Shown: positions 38,795-49,998 of the stretch, piece by piece | Layout: the number at the start of each line of letters is the position of its first letter | Numbering within the stretch: position 1 is the first letter of the stretch | DNA from: Cinclus cinclus | Lineage: Eukaryota > Chordata > Aves > Passeriformes > Cinclidae | Direction: 5' to 3' | Assembly (NCBI RefSeq): GCF_963662255.1 | Contig: NC_085046.1 | Span: forward strand, 139,887,762-139,951,761 | Length of the DNA stretch: 64,000 nt | Made by a program: the position numbers and the translations under genes | The notes under the pieces: model-generated | What the model was told of the DNA's origin: nothing | The model's database searches: none | The model's input: the letters and a program-made list of their open reading frames with translations, nothing else

Positions 38795-39419
38795 AACACA
38801 AACACACACACTCACACACTCACAGACACACACACACACGGACACTCACAGACACACTCACAGACACACACACACTAACACACATGCTCACAGACACACT
38901 CACACTAACACACACACACTCACACACACACACTCACAGACACACACACACACAGACACTCACACACACTAACACACACGCTCACAGACACACTCACACT
39001 AACACACACACACTAACACACACTCATACACACTCACACACACACTCGCAGACACACACAGACACACACACTCACAGACACACACTAACACACTCACACT
39101 AACACACACACTAACACACACACTCACACTAACACACACACACACTCACAGACACACACACTAACACACACACTAACACACACTCACACTAACACACTCA
39201 CACACACACACTCACAGACACACACACACACACACACTAACACACACTCATACACACTCACACACACACACTCACACACACACTAACACACACACACACA
39301 CTCACACAGACACTCATACACACTCACACACACCCACACTCACACTAACACACTCACACACTCACAGACACACTTACACTCACAGACACACACACACTCA
39401 CACACACGCTCACACTCAC
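38795..39419. repeat. 625-bp CA-rich compound repeat
   Basis: A continuous tract built of CACACA, CTCACA, CAGACA and CTAACA blocks in irregular order. It is a compound microsatellite verging on a minisatellite: longer blocks such as those containing 'acactaacacacac' recur several times. Open frames across it translate to Thr-His strings and are artefacts. Its exact length in an assembly should be treated with caution. Confidence 0.97.
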
Positions 39420-39510
39420 CCAAACCTCCCCAGCAGGCTCCTGGCTCTGTGCCCGCCATGTCTGGGTGCAGCATCTCTCTCTAACCCAAGGAGCACCATC
39501 TGCCTGCATG
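39420..39510. other. Short unique spacer between two arrays
   Basis: A 91-bp single-copy segment separates the CA-rich tract from the TGGAA array. Nothing further is recognised in it. Confidence 0.7.
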
Positions 39511-39609
39511 TGGAATGGAATGGAATGGAATGGAATGGAATGGAATGGAATGGAATGGAATGGAATGGAATGGAATGGAATGGAATGGAATGGAATGGAA
39601 TGGAATGGA
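39511..39609. repeat. (TGGAA)n pentamer array, about 20 perfect copies
   Basis: 99 bp of uninterrupted TGGAA units (19 full copies plus four bases). The unit is a rotation of GGAAT, the core repeat of human satellite II/III, but this is a short isolated array and no homology is implied. Each junction creates TGGAATG, which resembles a TEAD factor site. Open frames on both strands (Met-Glu-Trp-Asn-Gly and Ser-Ile-Pro-Phe-His repeats) are artefacts of the pentamer. Confidence 0.98.
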
Positions 39610-40627
39610 CAGCAGCCCTCAGACACTCCAGAACACAAAGAATAAGCTTGCCCTGTCAGCTCAGGTTCACAGCCTTGACATAGGTGTCAAAGCAAGAAAC
39701 TTTGCAATAAACTACAGGCATTTTCCCATAAATAAACACAAACAGGACCCAAACCTCAAAATTATAAAAAGGAGTGAACAACCATTCACAATATTCAGGC
39801 TTTTCCCTGAATTTCACAGAAATTTGGCATAATTCCATCCTTTTCCAGTGCAGATAATGCATTTGTGGAAAATAATCTGATGCACAGCTTAGTGCTGTGT
39901 GTGCACCCCTCAGCAACACATAACACGAGCATTGACAGCTACCCACAATATGTAGTCATCTCCCTAGTAACATTTCATCCAGCTATGATCCCAGCAACCT
40001 ATGGTTAATGTAAGGTGATTGGTTTGTACTACACACAGCTCCTGAGAGAACAGGGGGAAAATGCACCTCAGAGAAAGATGAGCAATGACAAACAAAAAAG
40101 CAAATCCTTGTGGACGTTTCCTGAAACACTCCCTTCATGTTCCCGCCACTGATCTGAGAAACAAGCCAGATGCAAAGTGGCACATACAGTTCCAGTTGTC
40201 TGATGTGAAGCAATTTTATGCCAACACCAAGATATCTAATATGATGAAATTTTATCTACTAGTCTAACAGTGGGCTGTCTGTGTAGTGATGTGTCCTTCC
40301 CCTTCTCCCAAGCTGTGTATGCAGACTGAACTCTGAAGCCATAGACTCTGGTTCCTGTCCCATTTGGGGTGTGCAGATCTGTAGCAGAACTCGCTAAGGT
40401 TCACAAGAACCTGTTACTGGCACTTTCTACCACAACTGATGGACAGAAAGGATGGCTAACAAAACAGAGGGCAGCTGCTGGAGATTCTGCCGTTGTTCCT
40501 GAGGGGACTCAGCTCACTTCCCAGCTCTCACACAAGTGTGTTAAGCTGGACAAGTCACTGAGGGTGGCATTTGTCTGCTCTTGTGTAGGAGAGTCAAAAG
40601 ACCTTACTGCATGGTTTGTAAGTATGA
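39610..40627. other. Noncoding DNA, nothing recognised
   Basis: No element recognised. A 106-codon forward open frame (40369-40689) runs into the next CR1 fragment and has no known domain. Confidence 0.55.
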
Positions 40628-40939
40628 CAAGGACAGATTTCTTAGCAGGGACTGTTGCAACAGGACAAGAGGCGATGATTTTAAACTAAAAAAGAGTCAG
40701 TTTAGATTAGATATAAGGAAGAAAGTGGGTTTTGCTTAAATGAAAGTCATAAAACATTGAAACAGATTGCCCAAGAAAGTGGTGAACACCTCATCCCTAG
40801 AAATATCCAGGGTCAGGCTGGATAGAACTTTGAGCAACCTTATCTGGCTAAAGACTTCCCTGCTTATTGGAGGGAGGTTGGACTAAATGACCCTTAAAGG
40901 TCCCTTCCAATCCAAACTATTTTGTGATTCTATGATTAT
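40628..40939 (+). mobile_element. CR1 LINE fragment, 3' end, forward strand
   Basis: A CR1 3' end with 'gcaacaggacaagaggcgat' near 40657, 'tttagattagatataaggaa' near 40702, 'ggtcaggctggatagaactt' near 40811, 'gggaggttggactaaatgac' near 40872 and 'aaaggtcccttccaatccaa' near 40896. It closes with the octamer-type tail 'tgtgattctatgatta'. The tail and terminal box are well kept, so this is one of the cleaner CR1 copies here. It is 5'-truncated and noncoding. Confidence 0.95.
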
Positions 40940-43170
40940 GTGGCAGGGCACCCCACTTGCGGCTATCGCCTGATACATCCGTTGTGCATCTATCCTGGAT
41001 GGAGAGTCATCCCTTCTTTTATCTTTCCTAGTTGATTATAAACTTAGTGGAAGTCAGAAGGGTCTTCAAGCACACACACAGATAGAGAGGCACCCACAGA
41101 GATGGGATGAACATGTACCACAGTCAGAAAATGAATAACCAGTCTAACTTGCAGACTTTAGTCACAGCCCTTCAATGCAGGTAATTAGAATGAGTAAACC
41201 CACAAGCATCGTGTAAGATTCTGGGTTTGACAAAGCCTGAGCTTTGTGTTTGTGGACATTAACTTGTGGAGACTAAATATCCTCCATTAATTCACATGAA
41301 CTGATAAGAGCAGCCAGAGACATCTGATAAAGTCTGTGAAATATTTTACATCTTCACTCTCCTTTTATGAGAACAGGAAAACTGCTACCTCTACCCTAGC
41401 AAACCATCCCATTTCCAGACCTCCTCTAGGAAAGGCATGTTTATAAAAATACTCCAACATCAAGTCATCATCATCATATCTTGCCATTGTGAAAAGACAG
41501 AAATCTTCACCAAAGGCCCAAACCAGCCAAATGCTGATGGCCTTCACATCTCACTGACAGCAGGTCATACTCTGAGAAATGGCTAAAACTTCCAGTGGTA
41601 CCATGAAATACCTCCCCCCCCTCCACTGCCTCTTCCCTTGCATCTTTTCAACACCTGCATCTTTATTCAGTCCTTGACAACTTTCCTCTGCTCCCAGCAG
41701 AGTAACCAATTTTCTGTGGGTTGTCTGGCTTTAGCAGACAGCCCTTAAAAATTTAACAGCCAGCTACTGATATTATTTGAATGGCCCTGTCCACAAAATG
41801 AAGAGTGCTCTTTTTGCCTTGTTCAGTTGCATCAGTTGATCTAATATCAGATATTGCTTGTCCTTGCAGTTGGAAGAGAGTCATTCATCATAAAACAGTA
41901 TTAATTTTAATAATTAGTTCCAGACTTTTACCCAAATTTCTTACCCAGCAATAAAAGCTCACAAGATTTCATCAGCACCTCTAATTACCAGCAACATAAA
42001 GAACATCTTTTTCTTAGTAGATTGAGTCACTGCCTCTATGTTCTTATACTGAGAGCAACTATGCAAATACCAGTCCACCCTAGAGAAATTTGGGGAGTAT
42101 TGGAAACTTCACAGCCTTTCACAGCAGTTCAGCACAATGCTATTTCACTCACCCTTTCCTGTCATTTGATACAGGGTAAATATTCTGCGTTCAGTGGTCT
42201 CCACACACACATTTCCACCTGTGTGGCAGACCAGTGCTCGCCTGCTGGTTTATAACGTAAAACATGTGGAAATACTGAAGGTCTCAAGAGGTCTGTCTTA
42301 CACTTCCTGTTCTTTGTTTACCTTGCTGTGTTCAGTTTGTTTTTCCATTTATATTTAGCACAGATAAAAGCAGGGCAACCAAGCTCATATGTCTTAGTGA
42401 AATAATGGGAAGAGCTGAACACAAAAGCCATCAAAAGGCAGGATGGGGCACCTCCACCACCCAAACAAAGGACAAAACTTTAAGCCAGCTTTGAACCATA
42501 ATGCGTACAACCAATCGCTTTTTTTCCAAGCCTGCATAAGCAGGTGAAAATCTCTCACGCATTCACTCCTCACAGGTTGAATAGGTTTGTTATTTTCAGT
42601 CAAAGTGTTGGGGAACTGCATGATTAGGAGAGTGCTTTGATCACACCATGCAAAATCCTGCTCTCAGAGCTGGGCAATTACAGACTGCCCCTTGCAGAGG
42701 ACTTGAGGCAAAGCTACCTGCAAGCCCCTCAAATGTTCATTCAGAGCCAGAATCAGTACTAGCTCCAGTTCAATTTGTCCAAATGAAGTATGACGGGACT
42801 ATTAAAGGGCCTTTGTCTGCGTTTGCATAATCCCTGTGCTCATTATTTCACAACTTTATCCACATGTAACGCCATGCCGCCTTCCACCATGCTCTGTCTC
42901 CTCCACATTACAAGCACTGGCCCCCAGATGGTGAACAGACTTGGGATGAAAATGCCAAAAGTTTAGAAAAAAGCACAACAAAGCCTGGACCTGTACGTTC
43001 AAAAAGCACATCAACGCGTCAGCAAAGCCCGATGCGTAGTCAACTGGACACGTGCACCAGGCTCAGTGAGACACTTGTAAATGTGATAAGTATCTCAAAC
43101 TCTAAAATCGGGAGGAAACAAAAAAAACCCTACCCAAAACAAATGTACAACCTAGCTAACTCTTTGGAAA
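40940..43170. other. Noncoding DNA, nothing recognised
   Basis: About 2.2 kb with no recognised element. A C-run lies near 41613. Short open frames show no domain. Confidence 0.6.
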
Positions 43171-43207
43171 AACTCTTATACAAAAAATAAACTCTTATAC
43201 AAAAAAC
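43171..43207. repeat. Tandem duplication, 18-19 bp unit
   Basis: AACTCTTATACAAAAAAT (43171-43188) is followed immediately by a nearly identical copy ending in AAAAAAC (43189-43207). Confidence 0.85.
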
Positions 43208-43969
43208 TGTATAACTGTAAAAAATAGAGTGAGGGAGTAAAAGGAAAAGCATTTCTTAATTCAAAAATGCAGTTGTTAGAGACACCACCTTAATGCTCCC
43301 AGGCACTGTCCACCAGACAAACAAAACAAGATGACAATATTTGATTTACTTCCACTGTTGCAACAATGAAGCTTTGGAATCATATGTTCATTTTCATTTC
43401 AAAAATAATCACAGTGGTCTGGCAGCTCTTCAAGACTGAAATCATAAATGGCAATGTAAACCCATATTTGTGTAAGGGTGATAGGTAAGAGGCACTTATT
43501 TTGGGGACCTTATGCATGAGTATCCATGAGGACTTGGTATCATCTGTGAGACTGCAGGTCTCTCCCATGATCATAAATCACTCTGCAACAGCTTAGCCAA
43601 CCTGCCCAGTGAAAGCAAAGCTGGGCTGACAGTGAGACTGCAGGATGGATCAAAGCCCGAGGCTACTACAACACCCTGGTTTGCTGTATTCCAGCCTAGA
43701 AGTTCTCTTGGGCACATGCAGGAGTGGGTGTGTAACCATGATGGGGATGGATCTAAGATGCCATCATACATCACAGAAACCACCACAGGGGCTGCTGATC
43801 AGGAGTGGGGACAACAGCTGCAACAGCAACATTTACTCCGGTTCATACCATGCTGTGATGTACTTCTACCACAACAGAAGTCTATTGTGTGTTCTTAGAG
43901 TGCATTTTTGTGTACTGGCTACCAGCCACAATCATCCTGTGAACAACTTCTTATCTATTTCTTCACATT
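43208..43969. other. Noncoding DNA, nothing recognised
   Basis: Open frames at 43632-43898 and 43645-44145 overlap here. The second (166 codons) owes its length to the AT-rich repeat downstream. The phrase 'cttggtatcatctgtgag' near 43534 faintly resembles a CR1 coding-end segment on the reverse strand, but the match is too short to call. Confidence 0.5.
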
Positions 43970-44113
43970 TCTACTATACATATACTATTATATACTCTTA
44001 TATACTATATACTTACTATACTCTATACTTATATTACTATATACTTACTATATTATATACTCTTATATACTATTATATACTCTACATATACTATTCTATA
44101 CATTCTACTATTT
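43970..44113. repeat. AT-rich imperfect tandem repeat
   Basis: About 144 bp of variations on TATACT(A/C)TTATA: 'atatactattatatactc' and 'ttatatactatatacttact' blocks recur several times. It is a degenerate microsatellite or minisatellite with a unit near 8-12 bp. Tyr-Ile-Leu-rich open frames across it are artefacts. Confidence 0.88.
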
Positions 44114-44334
44114 CTTCACATAAAAGCAGGAGTTTGAGACTTTAAGAGAGTGGCTTTGATAGACAGAGTGGACACTAAGTGAAAAACTATCATGAGAAAC
44201 TGCTAGCCAAACATGGTACAGGATGGGATGTGACAAACCCAGGCAGCAGTGATAGGGACAGTGAACTACAATGGTAACACTCAAAAATGAATCTCAGAAT
44301 CAGCTCTGCACATAGCACAGTGACTTTCCTTCGC

Positions 44335-44354
44335 CTCTCTCTCTCTCTCTCTCC
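44335..44354. repeat. (CT)n microsatellite
   Basis: About ten CT dinucleotides, uninterrupted. Confidence 0.9.
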
Positions 44355-47300
44355 TCTTCAAAGGAAATTAATAGCATTCAAGAGAATGCTTATTTCCAAC
44401 AAATAACCTCTGGATTTCTACACAGGCCAGAATTAGCCACTAACTCCTGAGACTATCCAGAAATTTTGACCAGAAATAAAGTGAATAAGAATAGGTTCCA
44501 AGTCAAAAGATGGTTGAGCACCACTAAGACACTAAATATCCCCAGAATACCAAGATGTGTAGATGAAATGCTTTAAGAGAAAGCACCAACAGCTTAAAGA
44601 GAATGCCACCATTTGAAGAAAGAGGAACTCAGCAATGATTCTACTCTGCCCCACAAGTCCCTATGACAATTTCTATTCATTAGGGCCAGTGCATCCAGGG
44701 GCAGATTTGTCCACTAATTTCAGTTTCTCTTTGAGCTTTTCTTTGTCAAGATATTCAGAACTTCTGCTTTTGGCTATTGTCACATGCAAAGACACAACCC
44801 ACCAGCAGTGACCTGGAAGGTTTATTGGTAGGGTAGTCAGATTGAGGTCATTCCTGTCCCAGCTGTCACCAGAGGTAGTTTTATGGTGTTTAATGAATAA
44901 AGAATGAGGTTTTTTACAAGGTGTGCATTGGCTTTCTGTCGAACCCTGACTGGAGCATTCCTTTACTGGGGTAAGGGGAAAATGTGCTAAACCCCAGAGC
45001 ACTGTGGTAACTTATAGACCTGACTGTGACTTCTATGGAAGGTAAAGGGAATCAACAGTTTTTTGTGGTGGGCAGAGATCCCACAGCTCTCAGATCTCCC
45101 CATATTGTTACCCTATCATGAGGGGTAGCACATCAAATATGTGCACTGAAATGGGAAAGTAGGCATTTGGGAGGATTGATCCTTTTGCCTCTCCTCACTT
45201 TCTGGGGGAAGGGACAACTTGGAATGACTCTTTCAAGTCAGCCATACACAACAGTTTTGCTGTGCCCAGCAAACCTCTACCAAGGAGCATGGCCAAGTAG
45301 GAGTCAGCAGATGGGTGGTGAGGACCAAGAGTGCCTACTAGCAATGCATGTGGCAAGACCCATATACACCTGCTCTGGTTCTGGGTTCAATTGTCTAGCT
45401 CCAGCAAATCCAGTTCAAGGGAAAATCCCATGTTCACATCATCCAGCAGCAGCCACTTGGCTGGGATAGCATTTCACTCTGGGTTCTGTGTGTTTGCTGT
45501 GAGATGCGCTCACGATTGCAGAAGTCACCAGAGAAAAGGCTTTATGTGCCACAAACAGAAATGATTTACAGGAAAGTGTTGTCCCATCCACATCATACCC
45601 CAGTATGAACACACAGCAAGGAGCAATTCTGCCCATGCTGCAAGTCTCTGCTTGTGAACCAGGACTGGCACAGCAATTGCTTAGGGGTCTTCATAAAGTG
45701 GAGTGGAGCACAAGGCCGTGGGGATTTGCTTTGAACCCCTGAGTCACACTACACTTGGCTCAAGTCGGTGACTCACTCCAGTGAATGCTAAAGTCATTCA
45801 TGATTTCTTTTTCTTAAACAATGAAAGTAACATTTTATGTGTCCAGAAAGGGTAATAAAATGTAATGGACACTCTGTGAGCCTAAATCAAAACCCAGCGA
45901 AGGCAATGGAAGAAGCTCTGTGGCTTACACTCACTTTCAATCATGCTGCCTTCAGTTTTTCTTCAAGAGATCTTTCCATTTAGCAAAGAGGGAAGATCTT
46001 TCTTTTATAGCACTAATCTTCACCTCTCTTCGAAGCAGTCCCATTTGTCACAGTGTTCTTTAGAGCAAGAAGAAAAAAAGAAAAAAGTTTTCCTCTTAGT
46101 GTAAAATGCAGTAATATCTTAACTCTGTGCTTCAAAATACTGTACTAACATCACCAAGGGGTCTTCGGGAAAAAATCAGATCCAAACCTGTGGGAGGTAA
46201 AGGTAACCCAAGGCATGGAAGGAAGAGTCTTTATCTTAATGACAAAATTCTCTTCCAATCAGTAATGTTTATATATTATTAAGCATAAGACATTTTTTAC
46301 TTTCTTTTGGGATGGCACATTACAAAACAAACTCCCACAGAATTAGAAAAGAATAAACATTAAAGGCTCATGCATACAGGCAGTTGTCACTGAGTTATCC
46401 AATTGTTATTTATACCCATTGTTAAAGTTGTTAGTAAGCACTTGGGGCCAAAGCTTCCCTTACTGTAAATAGGAAAGTTGTGCAGCAGCCCAAGACGTCC
46501 CTGACTAACACATATGTTCCAGATATGCCTCAGCTAAGCTACTTGCATAGACAAATATAACTTTTCAGACAACCTGCACTTTAAAAAAAATATCTCTTTT
46601 TGTGAACACCATTTCTAAAAGGAATGAGGTATGTAAATGTCTAAGAAAAAAGCCCCACAACATTAAGATGTACATCCTTGAATTTGGAAAGGAGCTACTA
46701 AATTCATAATTGAGTAGTACCGGATGCTACCAACACCCTTCCCTGTTCAGTTTCATTTTGCTGCAATCCAGGTCCTTTCAGTCAGGGCTGGAATTTCACA
46801 AAGATTTCTATGAGGGGGTGAAGAAGTCACTAATTTTTAACAAACTGTAATGAGGGGGAGGTGCCTGCAAAGAACTTCACAGCCAGCAGGATGGAGTAAG
46901 GAATGCCCTTCCAAAATGTGACTTTCACATGACCACACTCATTTACATACCTACTTCAGAATGCCTGTTACTCACAAGTAGCACACAGGTTACAACTCTC
47001 TCCATTGGCTCTGAAAGAGCATAGTGCTGGTTAGCCATCCCTAACTTCATAATAACTACTCTTTAAGCTATGTTCCTTATTCATCTAGGTCAAGGCAGTG
47101 TTGGGTTAATAACTTTATAATTAAAATGTGACTTCATTCTACACAATTAGAATCAGCCCCAGCATCTGACCCAGCCTTGAATCCATGACTCTGGTCGGTA
47201 ACCTTAAAAAGGATTATTCCCTTTTCTTTGGGAGATGTCCCTCCTTTTTTTTTCTCTCTTTAAAGCTGAATTTTATCAGGGCAGCTTTCCAGTCTGTGTG

Positions 47301-48419
47301 GCTTCCCTTCCAGACTTTTTCAAAACAGTCTTTTAGTCCCTTGCTCTGTGGTTTCTTTCACATTTAAGACAAGCACTGTTCTAAAACCCACATGTTAGAA
47401 TTTGGGATTAAAAGTAGCCATTGCAGACTGGTTAGCATGAAGCAGCCATTCATGGCACACAATAGCCACAGCCACAACCGAGCCAGATCTCAGCACAGCC
47501 CCAGTGATGGGCACAGTGCTGGGCTGCTGCCCTTCCCAGGCAACCTCAGCCCTTCTGTCTCTTCCCATCTGACAGCCTTGCAAAGCTCCCAGGGTACGTC
47601 AGCTCTTCCAGAGCAGAGCCACACCACTCAGAAACCTCAATCAGTCTCATGTTCAGTAACCACAAGCAAATTTCTAGGATAGATTCCTTGAGCCAGAATT
47701 AAACACTGACTTTCAATGTGCATAATCTGATAATATAGCATATTTCACAAGATCCCTGTGAAACTCTGCAATGTGCCATTAGATATGAATAGTTCTAGCA
47801 AATTTACAGGAACATCTATAATTACTAAAAACTGATATACAAAAGAAAAAAAGTCCTTCTTCCCAATTGCTATAAATACTAGCTTGAGGCTGAAAAGTCT
47901 TTTACACACCTTAAACCCTTCCATTTTTCTCACATGATTGTTTCAGAGCAATGGTTTTCTTATGTATGCTTCATGCACACTCCACCTCTTTATAGTTATG
48001 CCTCATTTATATACTTCTTAATCCCCTCCCCTGGCCAGGTCTCACCCCCTTTACCTCATTGCCTCTCACACCTTATGCAAGCTCTTCTCCCTGCTTCAAA
48101 AGTCATTAGCACTTCAGTAAAACTTACTCTCCCAAGCCGACAATCTGTTGCCATGATTTGCAAAGTTTAAAACAGGTATATTACTCTGCCCAACCACAAT
48201 AAAATAATTTTAGAGTCTTTTTCTCTTTTTACATGAGCAAGAGGAACAGCAAAATCTTTCAGCTGGGCTAAAAGTGAAGCTTCCAGTCCTTCAGTTGGCA
48301 GGGCCTTACTACTGTCTTCAGTAAGTGCAAGATCAAAGCCCAGCTCCTAAGCAGATTCTTAATCCAGTTTTCCTGTCAGAATGCAGCTACTGACTACCTA
48401 GGTCAGGTGTGCTACAGCT
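44355..48419. other. Noncoding DNA, nothing recognised
   Basis: About 4 kb with no recognised element. Purine-rich A/G runs occur near 46065-46090 and a T-run near 47247. Open frames reach about 109 codons (44673-45002 reverse) without known domains. An AATAAA lies near 44896 without a matching gene. Confidence 0.55.
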
Positions 48420-49290
48420 TCAAAACCTCCAAGGATGGTGCTCCCTGGGTCCCTGTTGCACTGCTTTCCTGCTGAACCAGTGTTTTGCTCACAACCAATG
48501 TGAACTCCCACAAAAGCTGTGTTGGGCATTCCTCATGCTGTATCAGAGAGCAGTTTGGCTCTGACAACCCTGTAATTCCTCCTGGAGCAGCTGTGGTCTG
48601 CTGGCTGATCACCCTGAAGCCACCACTGCATCAAACAAGCTCAGCTAACAGGTCCCAGCCTCTCCTCAAAGCCTCAGACCACCTTGGGAGCTCTGTTCTG
48701 GAGCCTCTCCAGTTCATCCAAGTCCCTCTTGATCTGGGGAGCCCACAGCTCAGTGTCCAGTGCTAAACAAATGGGAACATGGATTCCCCTGGATCTGCTG
48801 GCCACACTATCACTGATGGACCCAAGTGGGCAGCTTGCCTCGTTCACTGTGTGTCATTTTGACTGGTATATTCCATGTGGTGTCCATCACAGCCCTGGGT
48901 CCTTTCTCACAGAGTGGCTTTTTAGACAGTCAGGTCAACTGGGGCAGGGGATCATCCTGTTCCATGTGCAGTTTCTACCCCTCTGTTGAGCTTTTCCAAA
49001 CTTCACAATAATTTGCATCCTTCTTCAATCTTTTCCATTAAGCAAATCAATCCCTCCTTCTAATTTAATGCTATCTCCATACTTTCAAAAATTGCACTCC
49101 ACTTCCTCATGCAGATCTCAGAAAATATGACCAGCACCAGGGCCAGTGTGAATCCCCAAGTTGCTTGTGTGAAGTGGTTCGTGTCTTATTAATCATGTCT
49201 ATGCTTTATGCCTTATTAACCAAATGGATTAAGACCCAGTGAGCCTGGTAGTCCATCATGTTTTTCACCCATCCAACAGTGCATTTTCCC
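48420..49290 (-). mobile_element. Old CR1 LINE remnant, reverse strand
   Basis: A heavily diverged CR1 copy on the reverse strand covering the end of the reverse-transcriptase frame region and part of the 3' untranslated region. Best-kept parts on the given strand are 'ctggagcctctccagttcat' near 48699, 'tggggagcccacagctcagtgt' region near 48735, 'ctggatctgctggccacact' near 48789, and 'gaccagcaccagggccagtg' near 49130. They occur in the order expected for CR1 read backwards. Between them the sequence is eroded, with indels. The stretch 48420-48650 is likely the 3' part ('acctccaaggatgg' near 48425) but is weak. The octamer tail is not visible. No coding frame survives. Confidence 0.75.
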
Positions 49291-49429
49291 AGCTGGAAAC
49301 AGGTAGATCCTGTTGTTTTCCCTTTGTTCCATTCTCTCTGCAAATCTTCTTTCAGGCAGTCCAAAAAAATGGGTTTTAGTAATGTGATGTTTTAGTTAAA
49401 ACTAATAGCTCCATAAGCCCAGAACTGGG

Positions 49430-49487
<58 letters not shown>
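49430..49487. repeat. A-run joined to (TA)n
   Basis: Sixteen A residues (49430-49445) pass directly into about 21 TA dinucleotides. A poly(A) joined to a simple repeat can mark the end of a retrotransposed insertion, but no element body is recognised upstream. Confidence 0.93.
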
Positions 49488-49489
<2 letters not shown>

Positions 49490-49542
49490 AGCATGGTGAA
49501 AATTGATGCTTTTTCACTATATTAAGTTGGACCCACTGAGAT

Positions 49543-49998
49543 TGTCTCGGTTTGACTAAAGCTAGGGAACATCTTTTGCATTGCATAGAGAGGAGGGAGT
49601 TGGCAACACAGAGACTGAGAAGAGCCAACACCCTGCTCCCACAAACTACACAACAACAGCTTCACATGGCTCAAAGCCATCAGGCACAAAGCACCATACA
49701 CAGCCTTGCAGAAGTCAAACCTCTTGGAGGAGGTCACAGGCAGGAGGCACCAGGATCCTGTCAGAGACCCACCACTCCATTACAGAGCAAAACTGGCTTC
49801 CAGCTGGCTTCCAGGGAGAGCTGGCTCTAACTCCCTTCAGTTGAGCAATTTTCTGATTTCATTGTTGAGTTCTTTGCCCCTCATTTTGAACTAATAGCTC
49901 TGTTCATTCAACTTGACTTATACAATGGAACAATAAACTTCTAGGGGAAGAGCCAAACATTTCAATCTCTGCTGCACAAAACAAAACAAACCAGTGTG
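49543..49998 (+). mobile_element. Possible degraded LTR
   Basis: The segment starts with TGTCTCGGTTTG, of the kind seen at avian retroviral LTR ends, and closes near 'caaaccagtgtg', which pairs with the start over six bases only. An AATAAA at 49931-49936 lies about 60 bp from the presumed end, a normal distance. The edges lack a target duplication, and I do not firmly recognise the body. The open frames inside (49552-49830, 49581-49844) are incidental. This could equally be single-copy DNA. Confidence 0.35.

Noticed and set aside
38625..39102. Thr-His repeat frames up to 133 codons
   Set aside because: They are translations of the CA-rich compound repeat, open in several frames at once.
38795..39609. 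Could the repeated blocks be a CRISPR array?
   Set aside because: There are no regular repeat-spacer units of 25-40 bp; these are simple-sequence arrays in vertebrate DNA.
39354..39832. Met-Glu-Trp-Asn-Gly and Ser-Ile-Pro-Phe-His repeat frames
   Set aside because: Direct products of the TGGAA pentamer, open on both strands.
43530..43565. Faint reverse-strand CR1-like phrase 'cttggtatcatctgtgag'
   Set aside because: Too short and isolated to support an element.
43645..44145. 166-codon forward frame, the longest in the window
   Set aside because: About a third of it is the AT-rich tandem repeat (Tyr/Ile/Leu strings); the rest matches no known protein.
44673..45080. Segment with an AATAAA near 44896, considered as an LTR
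   Set aside because: No inverted ends, no target duplication and no body that I recognise.
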